Positions 47,888 through 56,500 of a DNA stretch of 64,000 nt are shown piece by piece. This stretch comes from Pseudoalteromonas sp. Scap06 (lineage in GTDB: Bacteria > Pseudomonadota > Gammaproteobacteria > Enterobacterales > Alteromonadaceae): contig NZ_CP041330.1 of the NCBI RefSeq assembly GCF_013394165.1, forward strand, positions 2,162,501 through 2,226,500, written 5' to 3'. A program made the translations under genes and the position numbers. Positions within the stretch are counted from its first letter, which is position 1. Each line of letters opens with the position of its first letter. The notes under the pieces are model-generated. The model worked only from the letters and a program-made list of their open reading frames with translations, was not told the origin of the DNA and searched no databases.

Positions 47888-48187
47888 ATGGCTAGTTTAT
47901 GGACGTTCATACTTATTGGGGCTGTAATTTATTTTTTTTGGCTAAATCGTAAAATAGCCGAAGCAGCGAACGTTCATGCCAAACGCCAAAGTGAGCAATT
48001 GCAGGTACAACTAATGAGTGTGGCTTGTAGCAAGCGTCGGTTTGGCATTTTAAAAAGTGGTAAACCGGGCATGAAAAGCGAATTTATTTTTGAATTTTCA
48101 AGCGATGGTGAAAATGCTTATCAGGGAGTGTTAATCATGGAAGATGAAAAGCTAAAAAGTGTGGTTGTGCCACCACATAAGATATAA
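47888..48187 (+). CDS. DUF3301 family small membrane protein
   Basis: A 99-residue protein with an N-terminal membrane helix (LWTFILIGAVIYFFWLN), a charged region, and a C-terminal soluble part (RRFGILKSGKPGMKSEFIFEFSSDGE). This matches DUF3301. It begins immediately after the DUF3549 stop and points toward the 3' end of the minus-strand CsrB-like RNA. Function unknown. Confidence 0.8.
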   Translation: MASLWTFILIGAVIYFFWLNRKIAEAANVHAKRQSEQLQVQLMSVACSKRRFGILKSGKPGMKSEFIFEFSSDGENAYQGVLIMEDEKLKSVVVPPHKI

Positions 48188-48197
48188 TTTTTGTAAA

Positions 48198-48228
48198 CAA
48201 AAAACCAAGGCGTAACCTCAGTTACGCC
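48198..48228 (-). terminator. Intrinsic terminator of the CsrB-like RNA
   Basis: Read on the minus strand, GGCGTAAC pairs with GTTACGCC (48221-48228 with 48209-48216) around a 4-nt loop, followed by TTGGTTTTTTGTTT. It is unrelated to the DUF3301 gene strand, though it could also slow transcripts from that side. Confidence 0.9.
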
Positions 48229-48582
48229 CTAATTGCCAACATCCTGTAAGGTATCCTTTACCTGATCCTTGTTTATCATCCACTGAACGAGCAAACTACC
48301 GTGTTAGCCCTCCATTGCATCCTGCAATATCCTCTTGCCGCCTTGGCCGTCCTGCGTAAACTAACGCTCCTGCAATATCCTATCGCATCATCCTTGGTAT
48401 CCTTTAAATAGCTCCTAGCTATTTTAGTACTTCATGTACTTCCTGTTTCATCCTTGCATCCGTGTTAACTTGTCCTTTACGCTTCCTGCTAGTCACTACT
48501 ATGCTGCCTGATTCCATATCCATGGCATTAGCTCAGTCATTGAGCTATGTCGTCTTGACAAAGTAAAGTTTAAACCAAACGG
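48199..48582 (-). ncRNA. csrB: CsrB-type CsrA-sequestering small RNA
   Basis: The minus strand of this coding-free stretch carries about 20 GGA motifs in about 330 nt, 15 of them AGGA. Some sit in loops of short perfect hairpins, such as ATTGCA-GGA-TGCAAT (48313-48327) and ATAGC-TAGGA-GCTAT. An intrinsic terminator ends it at about 48199. A -10 (TATTAT, 48589-48594) puts the start near 48582, giving about 384 nt; E. coli CsrB is about 369 nt. Such RNAs titrate CsrA and are switched on by BarA/UvrY (GacS/GacA). In E. coli csrB also lies between yqcC and syd. The 5' end is the least certain point. Confidence 0.88.
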
Positions 48583-48588
48583 CTGGGT

Positions 48589-48594
48589 ATAATA
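48589..48594 (-). promoter_or_regulatory. -10 element of the CsrB-like RNA
   Basis: TATTAT on the minus strand, with AT-rich DNA upstream and no strong -35 at 17 nt (TTAAAT-like). Weak -35 boxes are expected for promoters that depend on an activator. Confidence 0.5.
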
Positions 48595-48716
48595 GTGAGG
48601 AAAACTAAAAAATTTAATGTCACAAAATTGAAAAAACTAAAATAGCTATAAATAACAGAAGCTTGATGCTTATAAACGGATAAATAATGGATTTAAACTG
48701 ACAAAGAGCACACTAA

Positions 48717-48734
48717 TGTAGGATATATCTCACA
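48717..48734. promoter_or_regulatory. Candidate UvrY/GacA binding site upstream of csrB
   Basis: An 18-bp dyad TGTAGGATATATCTCACA. Its halves TGTAGG and, on the other strand, TGTGAG are near the GacA/UvrY consensus TGTRAG-N6-CTTACA. It is about 135-150 bp upstream of the proposed csrB start, a usual distance for this upstream activating sequence. Confidence 0.55.
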
Positions 48735-48791
48735 CTGGTGTGCCCGATTTGGAACATAGGCTTACAGATACGCCATTATGAACAACTACCT

Positions 48792-49442
48792 TTATTGAGC
48801 ATTAGCAACTTTAAATAGTAATTCACCCTTAACTTGGTTAAATGAAAGTTGTTTAAAGTGCTCAAAGCCTTGCGATTTAAAAAATTTCGTATGCTCGTCA
48901 CGAGTCACAAATACCGCTATACCAGAAGACTCAGGATTATCGTGTATTAAGCCATCTAAACCTTTAAGTAAAGTGCGACCAAACCCTTGCCCGTGAAAGT
49001 GTGGATCAACCGCAATAAACGCTAAAAAGTAATAATTCCCTTGCGGCTTTAAGGCGTCACGAATGGTTTTTTCTTTTTCAATTAATTGATTCGTTTGTAA
49101 ATAACCTGCACTTAGCATCAGTTTTAATCGCCAATGCCAATAACGCTCAGCTTGTAATTGGCTATTTGACTCAAACACACAGGCAACCGCTTTTAATTTA
49201 TCATTGCGGTAAAGGCCGATTAAAGGCTGCTTCTCTTGCCAAAAGCTACTGAGCTCTTCACGGATAAGTGCACGTAATTTTTTTTCATAATCGAGCGGGT
49301 TGTCTTCGTTATACCCTAGCAGTGTTTGTAAAATAGGATCGTTTTGATATGCCTGATATATCAGGCTGGCTGCTGTGCTTATATCCTCTGGTGCAATATG
49401 CTGAACACTAAAGGCGTCTGTCGATTCTGCTGTGGCTGTCAT
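48792..49442 (-). CDS. GNAT family N-acetyltransferase
   Basis: A 216-residue GNAT protein. Motif A, which binds acetyl-CoA, is DPHFHGQGFGRTLLKGLD, preceded by the beta-strand YFLAFIAV. A C-terminal GIAVFVTRDEHTKFFKSQGFE segment is typical of small-molecule or peptide acetyltransferases. The substrate cannot be inferred. Its start is 287 bases from DUF2789, and its 3' end faces the csrB upstream region. Confidence 0.87.
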   Translation of the reverse strand: MTATAESTDAFSVQHIAPEDISTAASLIYQAYQNDPILQTLLGYNEDNPLDYEKKLRALIREELSSFWQEKQPLIGLYRNDKLKAVACVFESNSQLQAERYWHWRLKLMLSAGYLQTNQLIEKEKTIRDALKPQGNYYFLAFIAVDPHFHGQGFGRTLLKGLDGLIHDNPESSGIAVFVTRDEHTKFFKSQGFEHFKQLSFNQVKGELLFKVANAQ

Positions 49443-49729
49443 TTTATTTCCTTTGTTATTTTACACCCCCATCGTTACGCCAAGTAACGCATAAGGGATT
49501 AATTTTGAACTACAACGATGACCAAATGCTTATATAACTATATACCTAAGTGAGACAAATAAGCGAATTTACATTTTAGTTAGTACGCTCATCCACTGCA
49601 TTGAGTCAGATCATGCTTTAGCGACTTACTATTGAGTAAATAAAGCATAGATTCAGTAAGGGTTAAACTGGCTAGATATACCATTCCCCCCTAGAGTTAA
49701 TACATATTAATTCATTTAGGAGCATTATT

Positions 49730-49963
49730 ATGGATACAACAAAACATACTATTAATACCTTGTTCGCCCAACTAGGACTGCCGGATTCGGATGCGCAAAT
49801 AGATGCATTTATTGCCTCGCACTCCATTGCCGATACAACCTTGTTGCAAGATGCTCCCTTTTGGGATGAAGCCCAACAACATTTTATTGCCGAATCGCTA
49901 GCGGTTGATGGCGATTGGAGTGAAGTAATTGATGAACTAGACGTACGTCTTCGTCAAAAATAA
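49730..49963 (+). CDS. DUF2789 family protein
   Basis: A 77-residue acidic protein beginning MDTTKHTINTLFAQLGLPD and ending in DELDVRLRQK, the pattern of DUF2789. The family is small, soluble and helical, with no known function. AGGAG lies 8 nt before the ATG. It is a single gene; a GCTCGCA/TGCGAGC hairpin (50019-50042) follows, with a weak T tract that may end it. Confidence 0.85.
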   Translation: MDTTKHTINTLFAQLGLPDSDAQIDAFIASHSIADTTLLQDAPFWDEAQQHFIAESLAVDGDWSEVIDELDVRLRQK

Positions 49964-50018
49964 TTAATTTTATGGCGCATTTTAATGTGCCTTAGCCACT
50001 TTATTGATACCATACCCG

Positions 50019-50042
50019 CTCGCAGCGTCAATGTTGCGAGCT
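50019..50042 (+). terminator. Possible terminator after the DUF2789 gene
   Basis: GCTCGCA (50019-50025) pairs with TGCGAGC (50036-50042) around a 10-nt loop; the downstream TTACTTTAT is only a weak T tract. Confidence 0.4.
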
Positions 50043-50067
50043 TACTTTATAAAAGAGTTATAATTGA

Positions 50068-50337
50068 ATGAATGCTGCTGTATTTGAAGCTATTAAAGTC
50101 CTTCTTGATGAAGGCAAAGTTCCCACTGTTGCACTAACTAAAAGTCGTTTAACAACACCGACCCCAATGCCGGTTATTATTGCTGCGGTGAGTCAATATA
50201 AGAATAATCCTGATTCAATTTATAATTTAATGAAAACCCCAAAGCAAAGTGCCAGTAATGAAGGTCAAAACAGCTCTCAATTAGATAGAATTGAGCAAAA
50301 GTTAGATCAATTACTTACACTGCTCGCGCCAAAATAA
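50068..50337 (+). CDS. Small helical protein of unknown function
   Basis: An 89-residue protein. Its first half (VFEAIKVLLDEGKVPTVALTKSRLTTPTPMPVIIAAVSQY, given by ends VFEAIKVLLDEGK and PVIIAAVSQY) resembles a small DNA-binding or KfrA-like N-terminal helix set. Its end is a short coiled coil (LDRIEQKLDQLLTLLAPK). It lies 13 bases before the DUF2310 gene, so the two are probably co-transcribed. No family is recognised with confidence. Confidence 0.7.
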   Translation: MNAAVFEAIKVLLDEGKVPTVALTKSRLTTPTPMPVIIAAVSQYKNNPDSIYNLMKTPKQSASNEGQNSSQLDRIEQKLDQLLTLLAPK

Positions 50338-50350
50338 TTTGAGACTATAA

Positions 50351-51124
50351 ATGTTTGTTGTTGATTTAACATTTGATTGCTACCAAGACACCACCTTAGA
50401 GCAAGCCGAGCAAGCAATAAACCGCTTGGTAAATGCATTACGTTTTAATGGCCAAATCATTGGAGAAGAATTTCCAACGGTGTTAAAAGATGGCTATTTT
50501 ATAACACGCGTTATGTGTCCGACCGAAGACGCTATGCATCCACTTAACAACAGTGAATTTGTAAAACACAGTGTTGAAAAGCTTCATGATGCAGGCTTGT
50601 TAGCACCTAAAGTGAAAATAATAGGTCAAGACATTCATTCAAACGGCGCCGATGGTTGTAAAGAGCCCTCAAGCTATATTTTATATACTACCTATGTGCA
50701 CACCTGCAGCCCACTGTATTGTGGCGATGACTTTTTACCCGTTCCGCTATTTAATATTCCGGCAATTGCCAATGGCGATTATAAAACCCTGATTAAATGG
50801 CAAGAAGATTGGCAAGCATGCGATCAAATTCAAATTAATGGCGCAACTCGCTGTGAATTTCATGCACTAGAGGAAATAGCCAGCACACAAAGTGATTTGT
50901 ATCGCCGAGGTAAAGATATTAGCAAACGCATCAGCTTTTTAACTAAAAAGCCAGTTTACTATTACTTATACCGTGTAGGTGGGGTTGATAAAACCTCGGA
51001 GCTTAAGCGTAAATGCCCAAGTTGCCAAGGTGAATGGAAATTACCTGAGCCGTGGTTTGGTTTATTTGATTTTAGGTGTGAGCCGTGTGGTTTAGTGTCT
51101 AATATTTCATGGGATTTTCAATAA
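50351..51124 (+). CDS. DUF2310 zinc-ribbon protein
   Basis: A 257-residue protein. A C-terminal zinc ribbon is formed by KCPSCQGEW and FRCEPCGLVSN. The central region has CSPLYCGDDFLPVPLFNIP, with a second possible metal pair. This matches the DUF2310 family, described as zinc-ribbon and possibly nucleic-acid-binding. Function unknown. It follows the 89-residue gene and converges on syd. Confidence 0.85.
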   Translation: MFVVDLTFDCYQDTTLEQAEQAINRLVNALRFNGQIIGEEFPTVLKDGYFITRVMCPTEDAMHPLNNSEFVKHSVEKLHDAGLLAPKVKIIGQDIHSNGADGCKEPSSYILYTTYVHTCSPLYCGDDFLPVPLFNIPAIANGDYKTLIKWQEDWQACDQIQINGATRCEFHALEEIASTQSDLYRRGKDISKRISFLTKKPVYYYLYRVGGVDKTSELKRKCPSCQGEWKLPEPWFGLFDFRCEPCGLVSNISWDFQ

Positions 51125-51177
51125 ATCCCATGAAAAACGAGCGAAGTGTTGCACTAAATAAGTAGCGCCGAGCCCAT

Positions 51178-51717
51178 TTAAACTGTTAATGTAGCAATAA
51201 ACTCGCTGAGGTTATTAGCCAGCACATGATGCGGTTTTTTACCTACATATTCTAAGCACACTTCCCCTGTTTCCACTAATACCGTAACAAGTAAATCATC
51301 TTGATCAGTTAAACCAATAAAAACACTTGGCGCTTGCTTTAGCTTTCGCTTCATTAAAACATGACCCGTGATATTTTGTTGCAGTAAGTCAAAGTCATCC
51401 TCATTCCACGCTTGTAATAATTCTACTTGATGACCATCAACGCTGGCTAAAATACTGCCAGCAAACATATGGCCATAAAACTGGTTAAGTTCATCAGGAA
51501 ATTCAAGCTCTAATGCGTTAGCGAGATCTGCCAAAGAACCTGCAGGCTCTCTCACTATCGCTTGCCATTGAATCATACCGTGCTCATCGGCTGTGCCTAT
51601 TTCACAAGAGCTTGGCCATTGCTCATCGTGGGCGATGAGTGGCTGCTTTTGTGTATTTTTGATGGTTTTTTCACTAAAGCGTTGGTGAAGTTGGGCTAAT
51701 TGCATTGCAACAGACAT
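51178..51717 (-). CDS. syd: SecY-interacting protein Syd
   Basis: Syd is a cytosolic protein that binds the SecY translocon and checks its assembly. I start at ATG 51715-51717 (MSVAMQLAQLHQRF), which matches E. coli Syd in length; the upstream reading to 51774 would run into queF's promoter region. Conserved segments are YGHMFAGSILA, LLQAWNEDDFDLLQQNITGH and VFIGLTDQDDLLVTVLVETGEVCLE in parts. It diverges from queF, the same syd/queF arrangement as E. coli. Confidence 0.93.
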   Translation of the reverse strand: MSVAMQLAQLHQRFSEKTIKNTQKQPLIAHDEQWPSSCEIGTADEHGMIQWQAIVREPAGSLADLANALELEFPDELNQFYGHMFAGSILASVDGHQVELLQAWNEDDFDLLQQNITGHVLMKRKLKQAPSVFIGLTDQDDLLVTVLVETGEVCLEYVGKKPHHVLANNLSEFIATLTV

Positions 51718-51776
51718 ACTGTGAAACTCATTTAATTTAGATATAATGTCCCTATTGTAACTATTTAAGAGCAAAC

Positions 51777-52622
51777 ATGACAGATTACAGCAATTCTCCC
51801 GATCTTAAAGGCAGCGTACTTGGTCAATCTACTGAGTATGTAGATCAATACACGCCCAGCTTGCTTTTTCCTATTGCTCGCAAGCTTAATCGCGACGCGT
51901 TGAGTATTGATGAAGCCGCATTACCATTCAAAGGCCAAGATATTTGGACCGGTTACGAACTATCTTGGTTAAATACCAAAGGCAAACCACAAGTTGCGGT
52001 GGCGATATTTACTTTCGAATGTCAAAGTAGTCACATTATAGAGTCAAAGTCGTTTAAGCTTTATTTAAACAGTTTTAATCAAAGCCGCTTTGGTAGTGTT
52101 GAAATTGTTAAGCAACATTTAATTGACGACTTATCAAATGCGGTAAACAGCCCGGTAAAGGTGACCTTATACAGCGCTGATGATTATAATTGTATTCCTT
52201 GCACACCGCTTCCAGGTGAGTGTATTGATGAGTTAGATATTGAAATAGATAACTACCATATTGATGCACATTCTCTAAAATCACAAAGCGATAAAGTGGT
52301 TAGCGAAACCTTGCATAGTCACCTGCTTAAATCGAACTGTTTAATTACTTCACAGCCGGATTGGGCCAGCATTATTATTCGTTATACTGGTGAGCAAGTG
52401 TGTCGTGAGTCATTATTACGCTATTTAATTTCGTTCAGGACCCATAATGAGTTCCATGAGCAATGTGTGGAGCGTATTTATAGCGACTTAACCACTCAAT
52501 TGAATATTAAAGAGCTTGAAGTGTATGCGCGCTATACGCGTCGTGGCGGCCTTGATATTAATCCATATCGCTCAACTCATCATAACGATACCCCTTTTGC
52601 GGTAAAAATAAACCGTCAATAA
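51777..52622 (+). CDS. queF: NADPH-dependent 7-cyano-7-deazaguanine reductase QueF
   Basis: QueF reduces preQ0 to preQ1 for queuosine in tRNA. It is the long, bimodular form at 281 residues. The catalytic Cys is C188 in [15 protein letters not shown], near the equivalent Cys190 of E. coli. The [16 protein letters not shown] and [13 protein letters not shown] segments, and [18 protein letters not shown], are diagnostic. A strong terminator follows. Confidence 0.97.
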   Translation: MTDYSNSPDLKGSVLGQSTEYVDQYTPSLLFPIARKLNRDALSIDEAALPFKGQDIWTGYELSWLNTKGKPQVAVAIFTFECQSSHIIESKSFKLYLNSFNQSRFGSVEIVKQHLIDDLSNAVNSPVKVTLYSADDYNCIPCTPLPGECIDELDIEIDNYHIDAHSLKSQSDKVVSETLHSHLLKSNCLITSQPDWASIIIRYTGEQVCRESLLRYLISFRTHNEFHEQCVERIYSDLTTQLNIKELEVYARYTRRGGLDINPYRSTHHNDTPFAVKINRQ

Positions 52623-52628
52623 GCTAAG

Positions 52629-52657
52629 CAAAAAAGGAGCCCGAGGCTCCTTTTTTT
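52629..52657. terminator. Bidirectional terminator between queF and the cyclophilin gene
   Basis: GGAGCC (52636-52641) pairs with GGCTCC (52645-52650), with A tract before and T tract after, so it serves both convergent genes. Confidence 0.93.
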
Positions 52658-53537
52658 AATCGTTAAGTTGCTTAGTTGGCACTGGCATTCCACACACATC
52701 AATGTAATTATGGCTATACGCAAACCATTCCTCGCTACGACTACCTCGTGCTGAGATTAACTGTTTAAATGCATCTGAGTCTGTTTTCATTACTTTAAAT
52801 CGGCTGCTATCGCTGCTAACGTCGGCTAATACTTGTAAATCTGTAATGGGGTTAAACTCGCTACCACCTTCAGGTGTGCGCGCTAGCTGATGAAAATGTG
52901 CCATACCTGTAAGTACTCGCCCAAATACGGTGATATTTTTGTCTAAATAACGTGGACCTTGCCCTATGGTGACGAAAAACTCTGTGCTGGCACTATTAAT
53001 ATCGTTGCCGCGCGCCATTGCAAAGACACCATGGCAATGAATTTGCCATGTTTGATCACGCGTTTCATTTTGAGCTACCGCAAAACCATTTAAAAACCCG
53101 GTTATTGGTGCATAACCATCTCCACCCATTTCAGTGATCATAAGCGGCTCGTTGGTGGTTAAATAAAACTCGGCAGGTACTGTGCTATTTTTGGTTTTAG
53201 TTAACTTTTTACCCGTGCTATCACCACCTTGAGCAACAAACCCTTCCACAAAACGATAAATATGAGTGCCCTGATAAAAGCCCTGTCGTGCCAATTTTTT
53301 AATATTAGCACTGTGTTTTGGCGCAAGCGCTGGATTGAGCTCAATATACGCAGCACCGGTAGGTAGGGTTAGTTTTAAAATATTCTCAGGGTCTACCCAT
53401 CGCCATTGCTCATCTGTTGTAGATGCAATAATCTCACTACTGGTTAGGCTTTTAACCGGCGTTGCTGGCAAAGTGCTTTGCTGGACACATCCGCCGAGCA
53501 AAGCCGACGCTATAATAGTGATTACAAATTTTTTCAT
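52656..53537 (-). CDS. Cyclophilin-type peptidyl-prolyl isomerase lipoprotein
   Basis: A 293-residue protein with lipoprotein signal ending LLGGC (Cys17). A cyclophilin domain follows from about residue 50 (TGAAYIELNPALAPKHSANI, FVEGFVAQGGDSTG, VFAMARGNDINSASTEFFVTI). The substrate-binding FxxxQ..FF pattern appears as FVAQGGD and EFFVTIG. A C-terminal extension of about 50 residues is unusual. It should act in the periplasm, anchored to a membrane. Its order with tamA-tamB and queF is lineage-specific. Confidence 0.88.
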   Translation of the reverse strand: MKKFVITIIASALLGGCVQQSTLPATPVKSLTSSEIIASTTDEQWRWVDPENILKLTLPTGAAYIELNPALAPKHSANIKKLARQGFYQGTHIYRFVEGFVAQGGDSTGKKLTKTKNSTVPAEFYLTTNEPLMITEMGGDGYAPITGFLNGFAVAQNETRDQTWQIHCHGVFAMARGNDINSASTEFFVTIGQGPRYLDKNITVFGRVLTGMAHFHQLARTPEGGSEFNPITDLQVLADVSSDSSRFKVMKTDSDAFKQLISARGSRSEEWFAYSHNYIDVCGMPVPTKQLND

Positions 53538-53554
53538 ACCTTTTCCTTTTTATT

Positions 53555-53572
53555 ATTGGTATTGGTATTGGT
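53555..53572. repeat. ATTGGT triplet hexanucleotide repeat
   Basis: Three tandem copies of ATTGGT, in the leader of the cyclophilin gene and 10 nt after the tamB stop. Three copies are too few to call it a phase-variable tract. Confidence 0.6.
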
Positions 53573-53581
53573 AGATAAAGG

Positions 53582-56500
53582 TTAATCCCAATTGAATTTA
53601 TACAGTATGTCGACATTTTGATACAGGCCACTGGTTATTTCTATATATAACTTCGACATTAGCTGATAACGCACTGCCACTTCACTGAGCGACTCAAATA
53701 CCCCCACGCTATATTTAACCTGCAAACTCGGTGCTAAATAACCTGATATTTCTACCTTTGTTTGCTCGCCACTACCTTTAGAGCTTAAACTGACATCTGA
53801 CAAGCCAAACGATTCACCGACTTTAGACACTAAGCTTTCGCTTCGGCTCACTCCTTGAGAAAGTAGTAATTGAGTTAACATTGCATCCGTTGAACTGTCG
53901 CCCTCCCCTAATGGTTGACCATTCAGCAAATACGCTAGGGCTTGTGCTTGGTCCATGCCCGGCTCTGAAAATACTTTTAAATTTGGCTGCTCAACACTGC
54001 CAGTTAAAGTAACACCTGCAATAACACCATCGGCGGTATTATTTGGGTTGCGAATAGCTTTAATATTTAAATGAGGCTTATCTATTGCGCCACTGAAACC
54101 AATTTGCCCGGTTCTAATTATTAAGTCTTGACCAAATGCCAAGTAAGTTCCTTCAATTAAATTAAGCTCACCAATGGCAATAATGGGTGAGTCTTGGCTC
54201 ATTTTGATATCCATATCACCCACTACTTTAGACTCAAGTCCAAATGAGGCTACTCTGACATCATTTTTAACCGTTACTTTTAAATCAATATCATAGTTAA
54301 ATGGGGCTTTTTTAGTATTTTGCGTAGTTTGATCCAAAATTATTTCATCATCACTAACCTGTACAGCCCCCTCTGGCAGCTCTTCAATTTCTATTCGACC
54401 ATAAGGCACTACAACATCACCTGCCAGCTTAAGTGCATTGTCAGCTAAACTTATTTTTAACTCTGGTGATACTTTAAACACCACGCCTTGTTGCGCTCTT
54501 ACAAAAAACTCACTGCCGACTACATTCATATTTACAGCTGGTTGTTCACCTTGCCAATCAACATTCCCCGTTAATTTTACCTGTCCGCCTTGAGGGTCAT
54601 TTAAATCTCCTTCAATGGTGGCGGTAGACTTATTAAACGCCACATTTATATTGGAGTTTTTAAGAGCTACAGGCAGTTGCTCACCTTCTAGGTTGATATT
54701 CTCAATATTTAAATTTCCCTCTAACAAGGGATCTTTAAGTGTGCCTGCTAATGCAACTTGCCCACGAATGGCGCCATTAAGCTGCTCGAACGTATTTAAA
54801 AATGGCTGTATATCAGACAATAAAATTTTATCAATTTGAATATTACCGTTAAGCGTTTGCTTATTTTGAATATCATCAATATTAACTTTAGTCGTTACTT
54901 TACCCAAAACACTCGATTCTATATTAGCTTCTATTTGGCCAACCTTAGCATCAGAAAAAGCGCTTATGTTTAGCGTTTCTATAGGTAGCTTAAATCGATC
55001 TTCTTCGTTAATAAGTACCGCGTTAAGCCCTGATGAATTTAAATTAGCGCGTAGAGTTTTAAGTGTGCCTGCTTGCCAATTAGCAGCAAAGTCTCCCGCT
55101 ATATCACCACGTGTTATTACATTCTCTGGTAACCAATGTTTTAGCTCTCGCAATGCAAGATTGGCCAGTTTTACGTTAAGCTGGCCTAATTCGCGGGTTT
55201 GATTCAATCTATCAATACATAACTTACTATTACTCGATTGCCAACAATGCGCACTCACATCAAAGTCGCCCGTTTTCGAATCTATAATTACGGCTATATC
55301 TTTAGCATTTTCAAAGCTAAGCGTTTTATCACTTACACTAATATTACTGAGTTCACCTTGCCAAATCGCGTTAGCAAGTTTGCCATTTAGTTCAAACGAG
55401 GCAGCCCCAGCATCAGCATCAATAGATGCACTCAATTGATGATCGGTTTTATCACCACTGCCGACTATTTCCACTTTATTAATTTGATGATTCATAACAC
55501 GCGCTGAATCAAGACTAACGCTGATATCTGTTTGCCAATCGGTAGCGGTGTCTAACTGTGCTTTTAACGCCAACTTATTAATATTAATTTCGTCATAAAT
55601 AAACTGCTCTAGCTTTAACGCTAAATCAACTGCAGGCGTCAACCGCTCGCCTCTTATACTTAAATCGGCTTTACCGTTAGCAATAAACGGAAGCTTTGCA
55701 TCATCATTACTTTGCAGCGCAATAGCCCCATTAATCTGCCATTGCTGATCAACTTCGCCGGTTAAGGTTAACCTATTTGTGCCGCTGCTAAGGTTAAATT
55801 TATTTACAGTGGCTTTAAGTTCATCATTTAAGTTAAATTGAGCAGCAAAATTAAGTGGTACATCATTTAGTAATCCGCTTAATTGAGTGTCATCCATACT
55901 TAATTTCCAGCTATTTGAACTGGAAACAAATGCCCCTTTAAATTGACCTGAAATATCACTGGTAAGTGTGTCAGTGAGGTATTGCGCTTTTAAACTCGAT
56001 AGCGCGCCGCTAAAGTTAGCACTAAACCCATTTTGCCAATCGATATTCGCTTGGATAGTAGCTTGGCTCTCATTCGCTTTAAGAGCTAAATTTTTTAAGT
56101 TTGCATCGCTCAGTGAGCCATTAATTTGACTGTTAAAATTCACAGTTGGATAAGCACCTAACTGACTATTACCAAATAACGATAATTGATAATCGTTAGC
56201 ATTGCCTTGTGCGATTAATTTTACGTCGGTTATCTTTAACTCTTTACTTGCTGTTTCGATGATCCACTGCTCTAGACCGCCATTAACACTAAATGGATAA
56301 TTTGGTTGTTTAAGATTAGCCGTAACAGCTAGTTCAAAAGGAAATGATTCACTGCTTTTTATATCTACATTGAGCTTTTCTAAGTCTCCGCCTATTTGCA
56401 TATTGGCATCATAACCATGCCCTTTTAGACTGATATCACCATTAATTGGTAAGCGGCCTTTGAGCTTTGCGTTAACTGCAGTATTAAGCTGCCACTGCTG

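Noticed and set aside
53555..53572. ATTGGT microsatellite as a phase-variation switch for the cyclophilin lipoprotein
   Set aside because: Only three copies, upstream of the ribosome binding site; too short to be unstable.
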